Shown here piece after piece: positions 33,742 to 42,940 of a stretch of 64,000 bases of DNA (position 1 is the first letter of the stretch; each line of letters opens with the position of its first letter). The position numbers were made by a program, and so were the translations under genes. A model generated the notes under the pieces. The model had not been told where the DNA came from. It worked only from the letters and a program-made list of their open reading frames with translations, and did no database searches. Source of the DNA: Nocardia iowensis (GTDB lineage Bacteria > Actinomycetota > Actinomycetes > Mycobacteriales > Mycobacteriaceae); assembly GCF_019222765.1 (NCBI RefSeq), contig NZ_CP078145.1:3658001-3722000 (forward strand). Direction: 5' to 3'.

Positions 33742-34611
33742 ATGACCATCAGCCTCGATCGATTCACCCGACCGGCAACCGTTTACAGCCACCAATTCGG
33801 CGCGCACCGCGTCACCTATCTTCCCGACGGCGTCGCGCTGGTCGAACCCCGCGCCTGGCTACCGGCAGCGGATGAGGAGATGTGGCTCGACCACACACAT
33901 CTGATCAACCCCGACGGATACCTCGTCGCCAGTGTCGGTGCCCTCATGATCGAAATCGATCACCACACCATGCTCATCGACACCGGCGTCGGGCCTCTTG
34001 CCCTGCCCACCCCATTCGGGCTCCTTCGTGGCGGGCAACTACTGGAAAGCCTTGCCGCAGTCGACAAATCGTCGGACGACATCGACCTGATCGCGCTGAC
34101 GCACTTGCACTTGGACCATCTGGGTTGGCTATGGCAAAGCGCACCCGGGCAATCCGCGAGCCCCTTCGCACACGCAGAGGTACTCGTCGGTGCCGTCGAA
34201 TGGTCTCACCCCGAACTCGCGAACACCGACGGTGTCGCCAACGAGATGCTCGATGTCTTCGCCTCCCAAGTCCACACCATCACCGACGGCCAAACAATCC
34301 TGCCCGGGGTCGAGGCCATCGCCACCCCCGGGCACACCCTCGGCCACATCGCCTACAGCATCGGCTCGGGCGGGCGTCGGCTCCTCGCCTTCGGTGACGC
34401 CATCGCCAGCCCCATCCAGATCAGCCATCCACATCTGACCTCAGCCTCCGACGACGATCCCGTTCGATCGGTCACCACCGCGCGCCATCTCATCAATGAA
34501 CTCAGCCGCGACGACACCACCGGTTTCGGACTCCACTTCGCCGACGTCCAACTCGGCCACGTCACCCAGACGAGCCTGGGCCGCCGGTGGATCGCCGAGA
34601 ATTCCAGGTGA
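33742..34611 (+). CDS. Metallo-beta-lactamase-fold hydrolase (lactonase-like)
   Basis: 289 residues from the ATG at 33742 (AGGAA upstream); the frame is open further upstream to 33610 but without domain character. The metal site is complete: THLHLDHLG (HxHxDH), TPGHTLGHIA for the third His, and AFGDAI for the bridging Asp. The closest general type is the lactonase/quorum-quenching or glyoxalase-like MBL hydrolases. With a Baeyer-Villiger-type oxygenase nearby, hydrolysis of a lactone or ester is a reasonable inference. Confidence 0.8.
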   Translation: MTISLDRFTRPATVYSHQFGAHRVTYLPDGVALVEPRAWLPAADEEMWLDHTHLINPDGYLVASVGALMIEIDHHTMLIDTGVGPLALPTPFGLLRGGQLLESLAAVDKSSDDIDLIALTHLHLDHLGWLWQSAPGQSASPFAHAEVLVGAVEWSHPELANTDGVANEMLDVFASQVHTITDGQTILPGVEAIATPGHTLGHIAYSIGSGGRRLLAFGDAIASPIQISHPHLTSASDDDPVRSVTTARHLINELSRDDTTGFGLHFADVQLGHVTQTSLGRRWIAENSR

Positions 34612-34617
34612 ATCACG

Positions 34618-35718
34618 ATGAGAGGCACCACGCCAACCGCAGCACAAGGATTGGACCGAACAGCTTCCCACGCTCACGGCGACAGCACCCGGTTCCATTC
34701 CCGGTTCACCACCAAAGATCACCATCGCATCCGAACCGGAATCGGACTGCTCGTCGTCACCGCCACTCTGAGCATGGCCCCCGGCCTCGCACACGCAACT
34801 CCCGAGCCCGTCAAATGCACCGCCACAGCATTCGACATCCCCGGCGGACGCATGGGCGCGACGCTCTGCGCCCCAGGACCGGCGGCCGAGGCGGTCATGC
34901 TGCTGATACCCGGCGCCAGCATCAACCAAAACTATTGGGACTCAACCTATCAACCCGAAACGCACAACTTTCGGCGCGCGATGAACGTTGCGGGCTATGC
35001 CACCTTGACCGTGGACCGCCTCGGCACCGGCACCAGCAGCCGCCCGCCCGGCACCGCAGTCACCTCGATCGGGCAAGCCGCCGGAATCCACCAGATCGTC
35101 GGTGAACTACGCCGCGGACTGCCCGATGCCCAACCGTTTTCCAAGATCATCCTGGGAGGGGTGTCCCTCGGTGCAGGGATCGCGATCCTCGAAGCCACCA
35201 CCTACCACGACGTCGACGCGGTGTTCCTCAGCGGCTACTCACACCACATCGACATCCTCGGAACACTCAGCGCAGCAATCACCTTCGTGCCCGCCGCCAT
35301 CGACCCGCGATTCGCCGGCCGAGGCTACGACCTGGCTTACCTGACCACCGCACCCGGAACGCGCGCAGCCTCATTCCTGCCAGCTGACACCCCGCCGCAA
35401 ACCCGGGAGATCGCCGAACAGTCCGCCGATGTATTCACCATCACCGAACTCCTCGACGGACTCCCGACCGTGGTTACGGCATTGACCAACCAAATCAATG
35501 TGCCGGTCCTGCTCACCAACGGCTCCGCCGACAAGCTCTGCGCACCACAAGTTTGCGCCAACACCGACGCCCTGCACGCCGCCGAGGCACCGTATTTCGC
35601 GCACGGCATCCTCACTGCCTTCGTGCTCCCCGACGCCGGACACGCCCTCAACCTCGCCTCCAACACCGGCGACCACCACGCCGCCGTGAGCAACTGGCTC
35701 ACCACCGCCACTTCCTAG
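34618..35718 (+). CDS. Exported alpha/beta hydrolase
   Basis: 366 residues. A long polar N-terminus precedes a hydrophobic segment (GIGLLVVTATLSMAPGLAHA) that should act as signal peptide or anchor. Fold landmarks: LLIPGASINQNYW (oxyanion region), GGVSLGAG (nucleophile Ser), NGSADKLC (acid) and DAGHALN (His). Two Cys near the C-terminal acid (KLCAPQVCA) may form a disulfide, consistent with export. It starts 6 bases after the MBL gene, so they are probably co-transcribed. Confidence 0.75.
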   Translation: MRGTTPTAAQGLDRTASHAHGDSTRFHSRFTTKDHHRIRTGIGLLVVTATLSMAPGLAHATPEPVKCTATAFDIPGGRMGATLCAPGPAAEAVMLLIPGASINQNYWDSTYQPETHNFRRAMNVAGYATLTVDRLGTGTSSRPPGTAVTSIGQAAGIHQIVGELRRGLPDAQPFSKIILGGVSLGAGIAILEATTYHDVDAVFLSGYSHHIDILGTLSAAITFVPAAIDPRFAGRGYDLAYLTTAPGTRAASFLPADTPPQTREIAEQSADVFTITELLDGLPTVVTALTNQINVPVLLTNGSADKLCAPQVCANTDALHAAEAPYFAHGILTAFVLPDAGHALNLASNTGDHHAAVSNWLTTATS

Positions 35719-35836
35719 CGCGGCAGAACTCACGGCCCCTATAGCGACCGCTGACCCGGACCCGCGCACCCGAGCAGACGAATCCCAGCCTCGCAGTCAC
35801 CGGGCGCTGCGACATCCAAGACAAGGAATCATCGCG

Positions 35837-37447
35837 ATGCTTACTCAACGCAGCACCCGCCACCGCGAACCGGCGAACGGAATCCCGCACTTCAAAGTGG
35901 TCGTCATCGGCGCGGGATTCGGTGGCATCGGCATGGCCGTCGCGCTCAAACACGCTGGGACCGAGAACTTCACGATCCTCGACAGCGGAAACACTGTCGG
36001 CGGTGTCTGGCGCGACAACACCTATCCTGACTGCAACTGCGACGTACCGTCGCACCTCTACTCGTTCTCCTTCGCCCCCTACCGAGATCGCAGAACCCGG
36101 TACCCCGGCCAACCCGAGATCCTTGCCTACCTCCAAAACGTTGTCAGCGAGCACGGACTGGAACCGCACCTGCAGTTGAACACTGCCATCAGCGAAGCCA
36201 CCTACCTCGACACCGAAGGCAGCTGGTGGCTGACAACGACCTGCGGGCACAATATCGTCGCCGAGGTCGTGGTCTTCGCTGTCGGTCAGCTGCACCGCCC
36301 CCACATCCCTGAGTTCCCCGGACAATCCGAATTCAGCGGACCCGCGTTCCACTCGGCGCGCTGGGACCACGACCAAGACCTGCACGGGCTCGACCTTGCG
36401 GTCATCGGCACCGGATCCAGCGCAGCCCAGTTGATACCTGCCCTGGCGGGTCTCGCCCGTACCGTGCGCGTATTTCAACGCACCCCCAACTGGGTGCTAC
36501 CCAAGCCCGCCACACACTTCGGACCACTGGCGAGAATCGCGCTAGCAGTGCCGTTCGGCCACAAGCTCTACCGGCACGCGCTCGCCTATGGCGCGGACGC
36601 CGTGCTGGCACCGATAATGCGGCGCGGCTGGTCAGCCCGGCCTGCCGAATGGGCTGCCCGTCGCTACCTGCGCCGTGAGATCTCAGACCCCGTCTTGCGC
36701 GCGAAACTCACACCCGACTATCCCGTCGGCGGCAAACGAATCCTTGTCGACAGTGGCTACTACCAGGCACTCAACGAACCGAATGTCGAGCTGATCACCG
36801 ACCCGATCACCAATATCACCACCACCGGCATTCAAACCGCCGACAACCGACACCACCACGCCGACGCCATCATCTACGCGACAGGCTTCCACGCGTCGGA
36901 GTTCTTAGTGCCGGTCACCGTGCGCGGCCGAGGCGGCAGGCTGCTACACGAGCAATGGTCTACGGGCGCACAGGCTTTCATGGGTCTCGCAGTACCCGGA
37001 TATCCCAATGCCTTCCTGATTGCCGGCTCCAACTCGTTCAACCCCGCAGGCAGCAACCCGGAAATGAAGGAACGCCAGATCAACTACATCCTCAAATGCC
37101 TGCGATGGCGCGAGGAGACCGGAGCCGCCACAGTGGAAGTCAGCGCCGACGCGATGGGACACCATCAGGAGTGGATGCGCACGACTCTGGCCAAAACAGT
37201 GTGGCCATACTCGGTGTCGAGCTGGTACAAACATCCAAGCGGGCGCGTCACGAACCCATGGCCATCCTCTGCTCGAACTTTCAGGCGCATGCTGCGTCAC
37301 CATCCCTCGCAGGTCTTCACCGCGATGACGGGACTGGGCACCGGCCGCACCTCTACGACACAACTTGCCTCGGGCAAAGGATTAGTCGGCGGTACCACCG
37401 TACGTTTCGAACAGACCGGGACTGTCCGACGTCGAAGAACTCGGTGA
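35837..37447 (+). CDS. Baeyer-Villiger/flavin-containing monooxygenase
   Basis: 536 residues. FAD site VVIGAGFGGIGMAVALKHAG at about residue 19, NADPH site LAVIGTGSSAAQL at about residue 192, and between them the Baeyer-Villiger fingerprint FSGPAFHSARWD (FxGxxxHxxxW[P/D]). A later FQRTPNWVLP is also typical. It should insert oxygen into a ketone, giving an ester or lactone that the neighbouring hydrolases could open. The last eight or so codons (TVRRRRTR) are read from DNA that on the other strand encodes a serine recombinase, so the natural C-terminus may have been replaced. Confidence 0.88.
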   Translation: MLTQRSTRHREPANGIPHFKVVVIGAGFGGIGMAVALKHAGTENFTILDSGNTVGGVWRDNTYPDCNCDVPSHLYSFSFAPYRDRRTRYPGQPEILAYLQNVVSEHGLEPHLQLNTAISEATYLDTEGSWWLTTTCGHNIVAEVVVFAVGQLHRPHIPEFPGQSEFSGPAFHSARWDHDQDLHGLDLAVIGTGSSAAQLIPALAGLARTVRVFQRTPNWVLPKPATHFGPLARIALAVPFGHKLYRHALAYGADAVLAPIMRRGWSARPAEWAARRYLRREISDPVLRAKLTPDYPVGGKRILVDSGYYQALNEPNVELITDPITNITTTGIQTADNRHHHADAIIYATGFHASEFLVPVTVRGRGGRLLHEQWSTGAQAFMGLAVPGYPNAFLIAGSNSFNPAGSNPEMKERQINYILKCLRWREETGAATVEVSADAMGHHQEWMRTTLAKTVWPYSVSSWYKHPSGRVTNPWPSSARTFRRMLRHHPSQVFTAMTGLGTGRTSTTQLASGKGLVGGTTVRFEQTGTVRRRRTR

Positions 37448-37565
37448 CGATTTGTCCATGATGGTCGATGAGGGCCCTCGCTCGGCCGAGCTGCCAGTTG
37501 CGGGAGGCGTTGGGGTCCTGTTGATCTTCGGTCGATACCCGTCCTGCGAATGCGAATCGGATCAT
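37412..37565 (-). pseudogene. Truncated serine recombinase, N-terminal fragment
   Basis: The minus-strand frame from 37565 reads MIRFAFAGRVSTEDQQDP, then ASRNWQLGRARALI and TEFFDVGQSRS. This is the start of a large serine recombinase catalytic domain, with the active Ser in RVST. Homology stops after QSRS at about 37412, inside the 3' end of the monooxygenase gene; the remaining 300-400 residues are absent. The fragment probably marks a recombination or deletion boundary between two accessory segments. Confidence 0.7.
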
Positions 37566-37875
37566 TGCTACGCCGCCTTCCGGTCCTCGGGGACGTGCCC
37601 GATACCAGCGTTCGGCCGGGCCCTGTCGGAGCGCGAGCAGTTCGCTGCGCGCTCAAATCTATGGTGTCGGGCAGAGATTCGAGATCGATGCGTTGAGCTT
37701 GATCGATCCTATTCGTTGTGCTGCGGTGCTCGCGGGCGTGACGGAGGATCAGCTGCATGAGTGCCTTGGCTGCCGGTGAGTCGAGCAGCGGCGGGCTGTC
37801 TGGGCAGACGACCGTGACGTCGTAGTTGTTCTGGTCGTAGCCGTCTGCAGGGTAGCGGCGTTCGCCGCCGGTCAT
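37566..37875 (-). CDS. Short ORF upstream of the recombinase fragment, uncertain
   Basis: From the minus-strand ATG at 37875 the translation starts MTGGERRYPADGYDQNNYD and continues VTVVCPDSPPLLDSPAAKAL with protein-like composition for about 50 residues. It then becomes Arg-rich and runs on without a stop past the recombinase start. The first part may be a genuine small protein cotranscribed with the recombinase, later frameshifted. No function assigned. Confidence 0.4.
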
Positions 37876-38417
37876 GATGGCCCCAGATCAAGGGTGTGCA
37901 GCCGCTCGCGGCGACATGACGATTCGTGGCCGCGTAACTTGCCCCCAAGGTTAGGCAGCAGCGGGGGAGCGGACGACGAGTAGGAAATAGCAGGCACGGC
38001 AAGTCACTCTCTCACCGTCCTGCCTGATTCTCCTCCGCCTCCATGAAACCTGATCTTCGCCCTCGGCGCCACAGCGTCCGTGGCCTACCCTCGCGCGCAA
38101 GGCCGTTGAACATCGCAAGGCGGACCTACCTATGTCATCGGTACGCAGGGGAGCGTAGTCCGCGGGTTCGGCACTTCCTCGATTAGACCCCCGTTTGAAC
38201 CGACCCAATAGCGCCGGGCAAGCGCTGGCTCGTCGTCTTAGACCACGCGACGGCGAGGAGAAGATGCCAAATGAGCACGCGGGCGACGCGGCTGGCGGCT
38301 GATGTTGAAGCGCAGCAACCGCATTCGCACATCAATCTTGTCGGGCCGGGGTGCGATGGGGACCTGTTTTGCGTCAGTTCGCGCAAACGTTCCGAACAGT
38401 GGCAGCTTTTGCCGGTG
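37876..38417. other. Gap with gene remnants only
   Basis: No convincing complete gene. A minus-strand frame ending near 37951 has a terminal GERVTCRACYFLLVV that resembles the Cys-containing tail of small recombinase-associated proteins. A plus-strand 81-codon frame from the ATG at 38271 (containing SHINLVGPGCDGDLFCVSSR) overlaps the promoter described next. Both are reported as possible debris. Confidence 0.4.
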
Positions 38418-38446
38418 TTGAGCGTGCCGTTAAATAACGATACACT
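38418..38446 (+). promoter_or_regulatory. Promoter with palindromic operator in the spacer
   Basis: -35 TTGAGC (38418-38423), 17-base spacer, -10 TACACT (38441-38446). The spacer holds a perfect inverted repeat CGTTA-AA-TAACG (38428-38439), well placed for a repressor. The GTG of the next gene is at +1 or so (38453), which would give a leaderless mRNA. The same geometry and much of the spacer recur at 63543. Confidence 0.55.
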
Positions 38447-38452
38447 GAGCAA

Positions 38453-39283
38453 GTGGCTGAAGACGGCGAAACTTGCGGATATGACCTGTGGAAGGTGGCG
38501 GGCGAAGACGCTGTGATGACGACTCGAGGGGCGCTTGAATCACCCCTACAGGGCGGCCTCCGCTCCGGCGGGATTGTTCGTGGTGACACTGCGCAGGTTC
38601 GCAGCGATCTCGTGCGACAAGGTTTTTCGGTCGTCGCGGAGGAGGCACTCGGAATCACTGTAGAGATCCGCAATCGACTGGCCGAACGCTACTTCGGGTC
38701 CAACACACTAGAAGTCGAGTCATATCCTGACACTCTGCCGAGTGACCGAGCGCGAGCGCGAGATGTCCTACGCTATGAATGGCGGAAGCATGTACCAGTG
38801 CTGGAGGAGCACACCGACACCACGATCGTGGTGCCTGCAGGCGTTCCCGGGCGGCACCCACACCTCCAGCGAAGGACCTACCGGCGCGTCACGGTGTTAA
38901 CGGATCCAGCCTTCAAGGCCCTCGTCGAGAGGATGCTTCAGCTGATACCGCCCCAATCCCGACAGGGCAGTGGGACGTTCGCAATCCACCTGTTGCGGAC
39001 TTTTACCAATGTGGTGACCGGCGTTCACCAGGATGGTGAGCAGTACGTGTTCGTCTATGTGCTCGACAAGCATGCGCAGGGTGGCGAGACCATACTGTAT
39101 TCCGGGGATGGCCCGCGAAATCGCGTGTTCGGCATCGAGCTGCGGCCCGGCCAGCTGCTGGCGTTCGACGATGTAAAATTCCTGCACGAAGCGACACCTC
39201 TGCGCCCACTGCCCGGCCAATTACGCGCACATCGAGATGCGTTGGTATGCACGGTGAACTTGCCGAAGATCGTGGGCCGGTGA
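38453..39283 (+). CDS. 2-oxoglutarate/Fe(II)-dependent dioxygenase (PF10014-like)
   Basis: 276 residues if the leaderless GTG at 38453 is used; an alternative ATG is at 38516. The non-haem iron triad is visible as VHQDGEQYVFVYVL (HxD) and KFLHEATPLRP (distal His), with a 2-oxoglutarate-binding Arg expected in HRDALV. The family includes amino-acid hydroxylases related to isoleucine dioxygenase. Its stop overlaps the ATG of the GNAT/FemAB-like gene (TGATG), so the pair is an operon. Substrate unknown, but a free or carrier-bound amino acid is likely. Confidence 0.78.
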   Translation: MAEDGETCGYDLWKVAGEDAVMTTRGALESPLQGGLRSGGIVRGDTAQVRSDLVRQGFSVVAEEALGITVEIRNRLAERYFGSNTLEVESYPDTLPSDRARARDVLRYEWRKHVPVLEEHTDTTIVVPAGVPGRHPHLQRRTYRRVTVLTDPAFKALVERMLQLIPPQSRQGSGTFAIHLLRTFTNVVTGVHQDGEQYVFVYVLDKHAQGGETILYSGDGPRNRVFGIELRPGQLLAFDDVKFLHEATPLRPLPGQLRAHRDALVCTVNLPKIVGR

Positions 39284-40389
39284 TGAACCGTCGGCACGCC
39301 ACGGCCGCCGTCAGGTCACAAGAGAACCGTGGCGTGCTGGCGGTGTCGAACAGACGTCCATTTGTTTGGGATGAATGGGCTACGCAGGCAACGAATTTCG
39401 CAGTCACGCCGCAGTGGCTCGAAGCGATTGGTCCGGTGGTTCCCGGTATGCCGCACTGGCTCATTTACTCGGTAGAAGGCGTGCCCCGACTCGGATTGCA
39501 CGTGCGCTTGCTGGACGCCCCTCCGGGCGAATCGCGATACGACATCGAAGCGGTATTGCGCGGTGACATCCCGACGCTCGAACCGCGGATGGTCACCGCA
39601 CCGCCAGATCAACTGAGCGGAACCTGCTACCCCGCCGTACTGGCGATGCTGCCGGGATGGACATGTGGGGCTGTGGGGCCTGGTGCCGCCGAACCTGACA
39701 CATTGGCGGCAGCGCTCGAAGCCGTAAATCGATGGGCATACAGTGTCTCTGCTCGGTCTGTTTCCTTCCTCTACATTCCGGACAGCGAACATGCTCTGAA
39801 CACAGCCCTGTTGGAGTTCGGTGCCAGGCCGGTCGAGTTGTACCCGTCATGTGAGATGGCTCTGGATTTCACCACAATCGACGAATATCGGAATCAACTT
39901 TCGCATGGCAGACGGCAAGATCTGCGTCGGCTCCGCCGTCGCATCTATCGGGCCGGACTTGTTATCGGCGCGGAGGAACTGGCCTTCGTTCGAGATCAGG
40001 TGCTGGAGCTGCGATTGTCCTTCCTCCGCAAATTCGGACTACCAGCTGATCGGGCGATGCAGGCACGCACACTCGGCCGGATCTTGAGTCGATATTCACC
40101 GGAGGATCGAGTGTTTAATACGGTGCGGCAGGGCGAACGGATCGTCGCGTTCAGCCTGTCGCTGCGTCATGGTCCAATGCTGCGAGCCGTCTGGTGGGGA
40201 CGTGAACCACAGGCGTACGGAGCATATTTCGTGTTGCTGTTCGACGAGTTGGTTGAACAAGCACTGCGACTTGGCGTTACCCGTATCGACTACGGGACAT
40301 TGAACTGGCAGGACAAGGTCTCGTTTGGGTGCCGGCTGGTGCACTTGCAAGGACTTATCTGGCGGCCCCGCGCCGAGACACATATGTGA
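39283..40389 (+). CDS. GNAT/FemAB-like acyltransferase
   Basis: 368 residues from the ATG overlapping the previous stop. The C-terminal half (YRNQLSHGRRQDLRRLRRRI, then GERIVAFSLSLRHGPMLRAV and LGVTRIDYGTLNWQDKVSFG) matches the FemAB-like/BioF2-type GNAT fold that transfers acyl or aminoacyl groups. No membrane segment. Together with the upstream dioxygenase and the downstream exporter remnant it looks like part of a small-metabolite pathway. Confidence 0.65.
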   Translation: MNRRHATAAVRSQENRGVLAVSNRRPFVWDEWATQATNFAVTPQWLEAIGPVVPGMPHWLIYSVEGVPRLGLHVRLLDAPPGESRYDIEAVLRGDIPTLEPRMVTAPPDQLSGTCYPAVLAMLPGWTCGAVGPGAAEPDTLAAALEAVNRWAYSVSARSVSFLYIPDSEHALNTALLEFGARPVELYPSCEMALDFTTIDEYRNQLSHGRRQDLRRLRRRIYRAGLVIGAEELAFVRDQVLELRLSFLRKFGLPADRAMQARTLGRILSRYSPEDRVFNTVRQGERIVAFSLSLRHGPMLRAVWWGREPQAYGAYFVLLFDELVEQALRLGVTRIDYGTLNWQDKVSFGCRLVHLQGLIWRPRAETHM

Positions 40390-40393
40390 ATTC

Positions 40394-40941
40394 GTGGGCG
40401 TTCGCACGCTTCTGCGTTCCGCAGATTTCCGTTGGGTTTGACGGGGGAAGCGACGATGCGGCTCGGCTATCAGGCGGCGATGTTTGCGTTACCGATGCTT
40501 GTTTGATGCAAAGCCAGAGCAGCGCAATCCAGGTCGGGTTTGTGTCGGCGGGACTGTCTATGCCCGTGGTTGTTTTTTCGTTGTGGGCGGGGCTTGCCGC
40601 ACGCAAGATGTCGCGGGCCGTGCTACTGGTTTGCAATCTGGTACGCGCAGGTAGCTTGGGGCTGCTTAGTATCTTGTACGCGCTGTCGAGAATCGAGTTC
40701 TCGCCGGTCCTGCTGATTGCATTGCTGATCGGCTCGGCTACTACCTTCTCCGACGTCGCCTACCAAATGATGATCTCGGGATTCATCCCGAGATCGGATT
40801 TGACGCGCGGAATTGGGCTGCTACAGGCCATCGTGTCCGTGGTGACGTTTGATAGGACCGGCCATCGCCGGTTGGCTCATCCAACGGACCGGTCCCACCC
40901 TCACATTGCTCTGTCTGATGGGCGTTTTCGTGGGAAGTTGA
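40394..40941 (+). pseudogene. MFS exporter remnant with three frameshifts
   Basis: Pieces in three frames join into the N-terminal half of an MFS drug-type exporter: TLLRSADFRWV, then GEATMRLGYQAAMFALPMLV, then SSAIQVGFVSAGLSMPVVV through FSDVAYQMMISGFIP, and finally GPAIAGWLIQRTGPTLTLLC ending at the stop at 40939. The frame changes near 40434, 40499 and 40848, each at the hexamer GTTTGA. Two need one extra T and one needs one fewer. The C-terminal six helices are missing. It is probably dead, or the T-runs are sequencing errors. Confidence 0.65.
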
Positions 40942-41578
40942 TGCGTGGCGCAAGCCTGAGGCCGCGAGAACTGTGGTTGTGGACACCCGACCAGCAGCGC
41001 TGCAACGCGCTCGGCGAGGTGCTGTCATTCATGTCCAGACGGTCGACCCGATACTTCGGCGAGCAAGCCGAGCGGCATCAACCGCTCTGACGTCGGAAGG
41101 CAATGGGTGCCGTCGGCGCGGCAGCGCGGACGGACCGAACAGGCCGCCGACGCGTCCATGGCTTGTCGCCAACACTCCTGCTAGAAGACGAGTGTGCGAG
41201 TGGGTTTTAGCTCGTGTGCGGATCCTCGGCGCTTGGTCCTACAAATGCCCGGTATGGGACGCGCGGGTGAAAGAGCGGGAGCGGAGACCCTGCCGAACCC
41301 ATGCAATTGAGGAATGCGGCTGCCGTAAAGGGGATCCCATGCGGCGGCGCGGCAACAATACAGTTATCCGAGTGGTGTGCCGGGCGTGGGCGTTCGCACA
41401 GGTAACGGTGAGTGTTCCCTGTGGACGTGGCGGCGTTCCTGGGTGTATGGGAAGTGGCCCGCCTGGGGGCATGTACTCGCTGGGCGGGCTACGCACCGGA
41501 CACGGCGGCTGGCTGACCTTCGAATATACGCGCCGAGCTTCAGCCACGGCGCACCACCGACTCGGATGATCTGGGCAC
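40942..41578. other. Gap without a supportable gene
   Basis: Several overlapping frames are open on both strands but none has protein-like composition or a recognised motif. The segment probably contains the eroded 3' part of the exporter gene and other debris. Confidence 0.4.
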
Positions 41579-42940
41579 CTATGTAACAGTTCCCGGGTCA
41601 GGTGAAGTGATCGCTGCGCTGTCGGTCGCAGACTGGACGGGGAAGGTAACAGGCAGAGTCGCTAGTGCCCGATGGAAAGGGCCCGGCCGCCAAACCAATT
41701 CGTGGTCACCGACGGCGAGTCGCATGTCGGGCAGGACGTCGAGAAGTTGGTCGATCGCGTCCTGGGCGATCAAATATGCTGCGGACTGGGCGGGGCAGGC
41801 GTGTGGCCCGGCGCCCCACGCAAGATGCGATCGATTGCCGGTGTGCGTGCCTGCGTTGATCGCGGGATCGTTGTTGCAGGCGGCCATGCTGATCACGACC
41901 GGTTCGTGCGCCGGTAGCCAAATGTCATTCAGCAGAATCGGTTGCCGTGGATAGGTGACGCAGAAGTTCGCCATCGGTGGATCGGTGAACAGCACCTCAT
42001 CGAGGGCGTCGCGGGTCGACAGGCTGCCACCGAGGATATCGCCGGCGAATCGATCGTCGGTGAGCATCAGCCGTAGTGTGTTGACGATCAGATTCTGCTG
42101 CGGCTCGATCCCTGCGCCGTAGAGGATGACCAACTGATGAAGCAATTCGGCATCGCTGAGTTTGGTGGGGTGCTGTAGCAATCGGGTTGTGACGTCATCG
42201 CCAGGAGTGGCTCGTTTGCAGGTGATCAGCTCCATCAGAGCTTCGGTCAGCATAGCGTTGCCCTTGTCGGCATCTATTCCCTCGAAGATCGCGGCTGTCG
42301 CGACCGCCACCTGCTGACCGATTTCGGGCGGGCACCCGAGCATGGCGTTGACCGCGTCGAAGGAGAGGGGAAAGGCGTATTGGCTGACCAGGTCGGCCGC
42401 ACCCGACCCACTGAAGGAGTTGATCAGCGGAACGGCGATCTCCTCCACAGTGGCGTGCAGGGCGTGTAGATCGACCTTATTGATGCTGGCAGAAATAACC
42501 TCTCGGTACCGGACGTGCTCCAATCCGGCGCTGCGCAATGCGTTCGGACGCCACTCCAGAATCGGTAGTACCGGGCAATCGAACGCGACGGTCCGCTGCC
42601 AGGTACGGGGGTCAGCGGGGAAATGCTCGGGATCGTGGAGAATCCGCACCGCGTCGCGGTATCCGATCACGAGCGTCGCGGGTATGCCCGGCGCGAGCTC
42701 AACCGGAGCGACCGAACCGTAGCGGTCTCGCATCTCGTGGTAGGCGCGATGCGGGTCCGCAGCGAACTCGGGGGAATACATCGAGACTAGGTGGTCGTCG
42801 ACCTCGACGGGCGACTCGTGATGCGGAACCGGGTGACTCTCGGGCGGTGGTGTCGTCAAATCCGAACTCCAAACGTGGCCAAGGTGCACAGGAAAGCTTG
42901 GGTGGCTCTGAGGATTGGCCAATAGGTATATGGCGGGCAT
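41579..42940 (-). CDS. Orphan CYP157-like cytochrome P450 lacking ExxR
   Basis: 453 residues; an internal start at 42781 (MYSPEFAADPHRAY) is more usual for the family. The haem-binding segment is HLAWGAGPHACPAQ (axial Cys present). The sequence matches the conservon-associated CYP157 group as I know it (ELAPGIPATLVIGYRDA, CPPEIGQQ). The K-helix ExxR reads EVLF here, so the Arg is absent, and the I-helix reads AGIEPQQN without the oxygen-activating Thr. CYP157 members are known for such departures. Conservon partners (kinase, roadblock, DUF742, GTPase) are absent, so its role is unclear. Confidence 0.8.
   Translation of the reverse strand: MPAIYLLANPQSHPSFPVHLGHVWSSDLTTPPPESHPVPHHESPVEVDDHLVSMYSPEFAADPHRAYHEMRDRYGSVAPVELAPGIPATLVIGYRDAVRILHDPEHFPADPRTWQRTVAFDCPVLPILEWRPNALRSAGLEHVRYREVISASINKVDLHALHATVEEIAVPLINSFSGSGAADLVSQYAFPLSFDAVNAMLGCPPEIGQQVAVATAAIFEGIDADKGNAMLTEALMELITCKRATPGDDVTTRLLQHPTKLSDAELLHQLVILYGAGIEPQQNLIVNTLRLMLTDDRFAGDILGGSLSTRDALDEVLFTDPPMANFCVTYPRQPILLNDIWLPAHEPVVISMAACNNDPAINAGTHTGNRSHLAWGAGPHACPAQSAAYLIAQDAIDQLLDVLPDMRLAVGDHELVWRPGPFHRALATLPVTFPVQSATDSAAITSPDPGTVT

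Noticed and set aside
40394..40941. Programmed frameshifting in the exporter gene
   Set aside because: Three separate shifts in opposite directions and a missing C-terminal half fit decay or sequencing error better.
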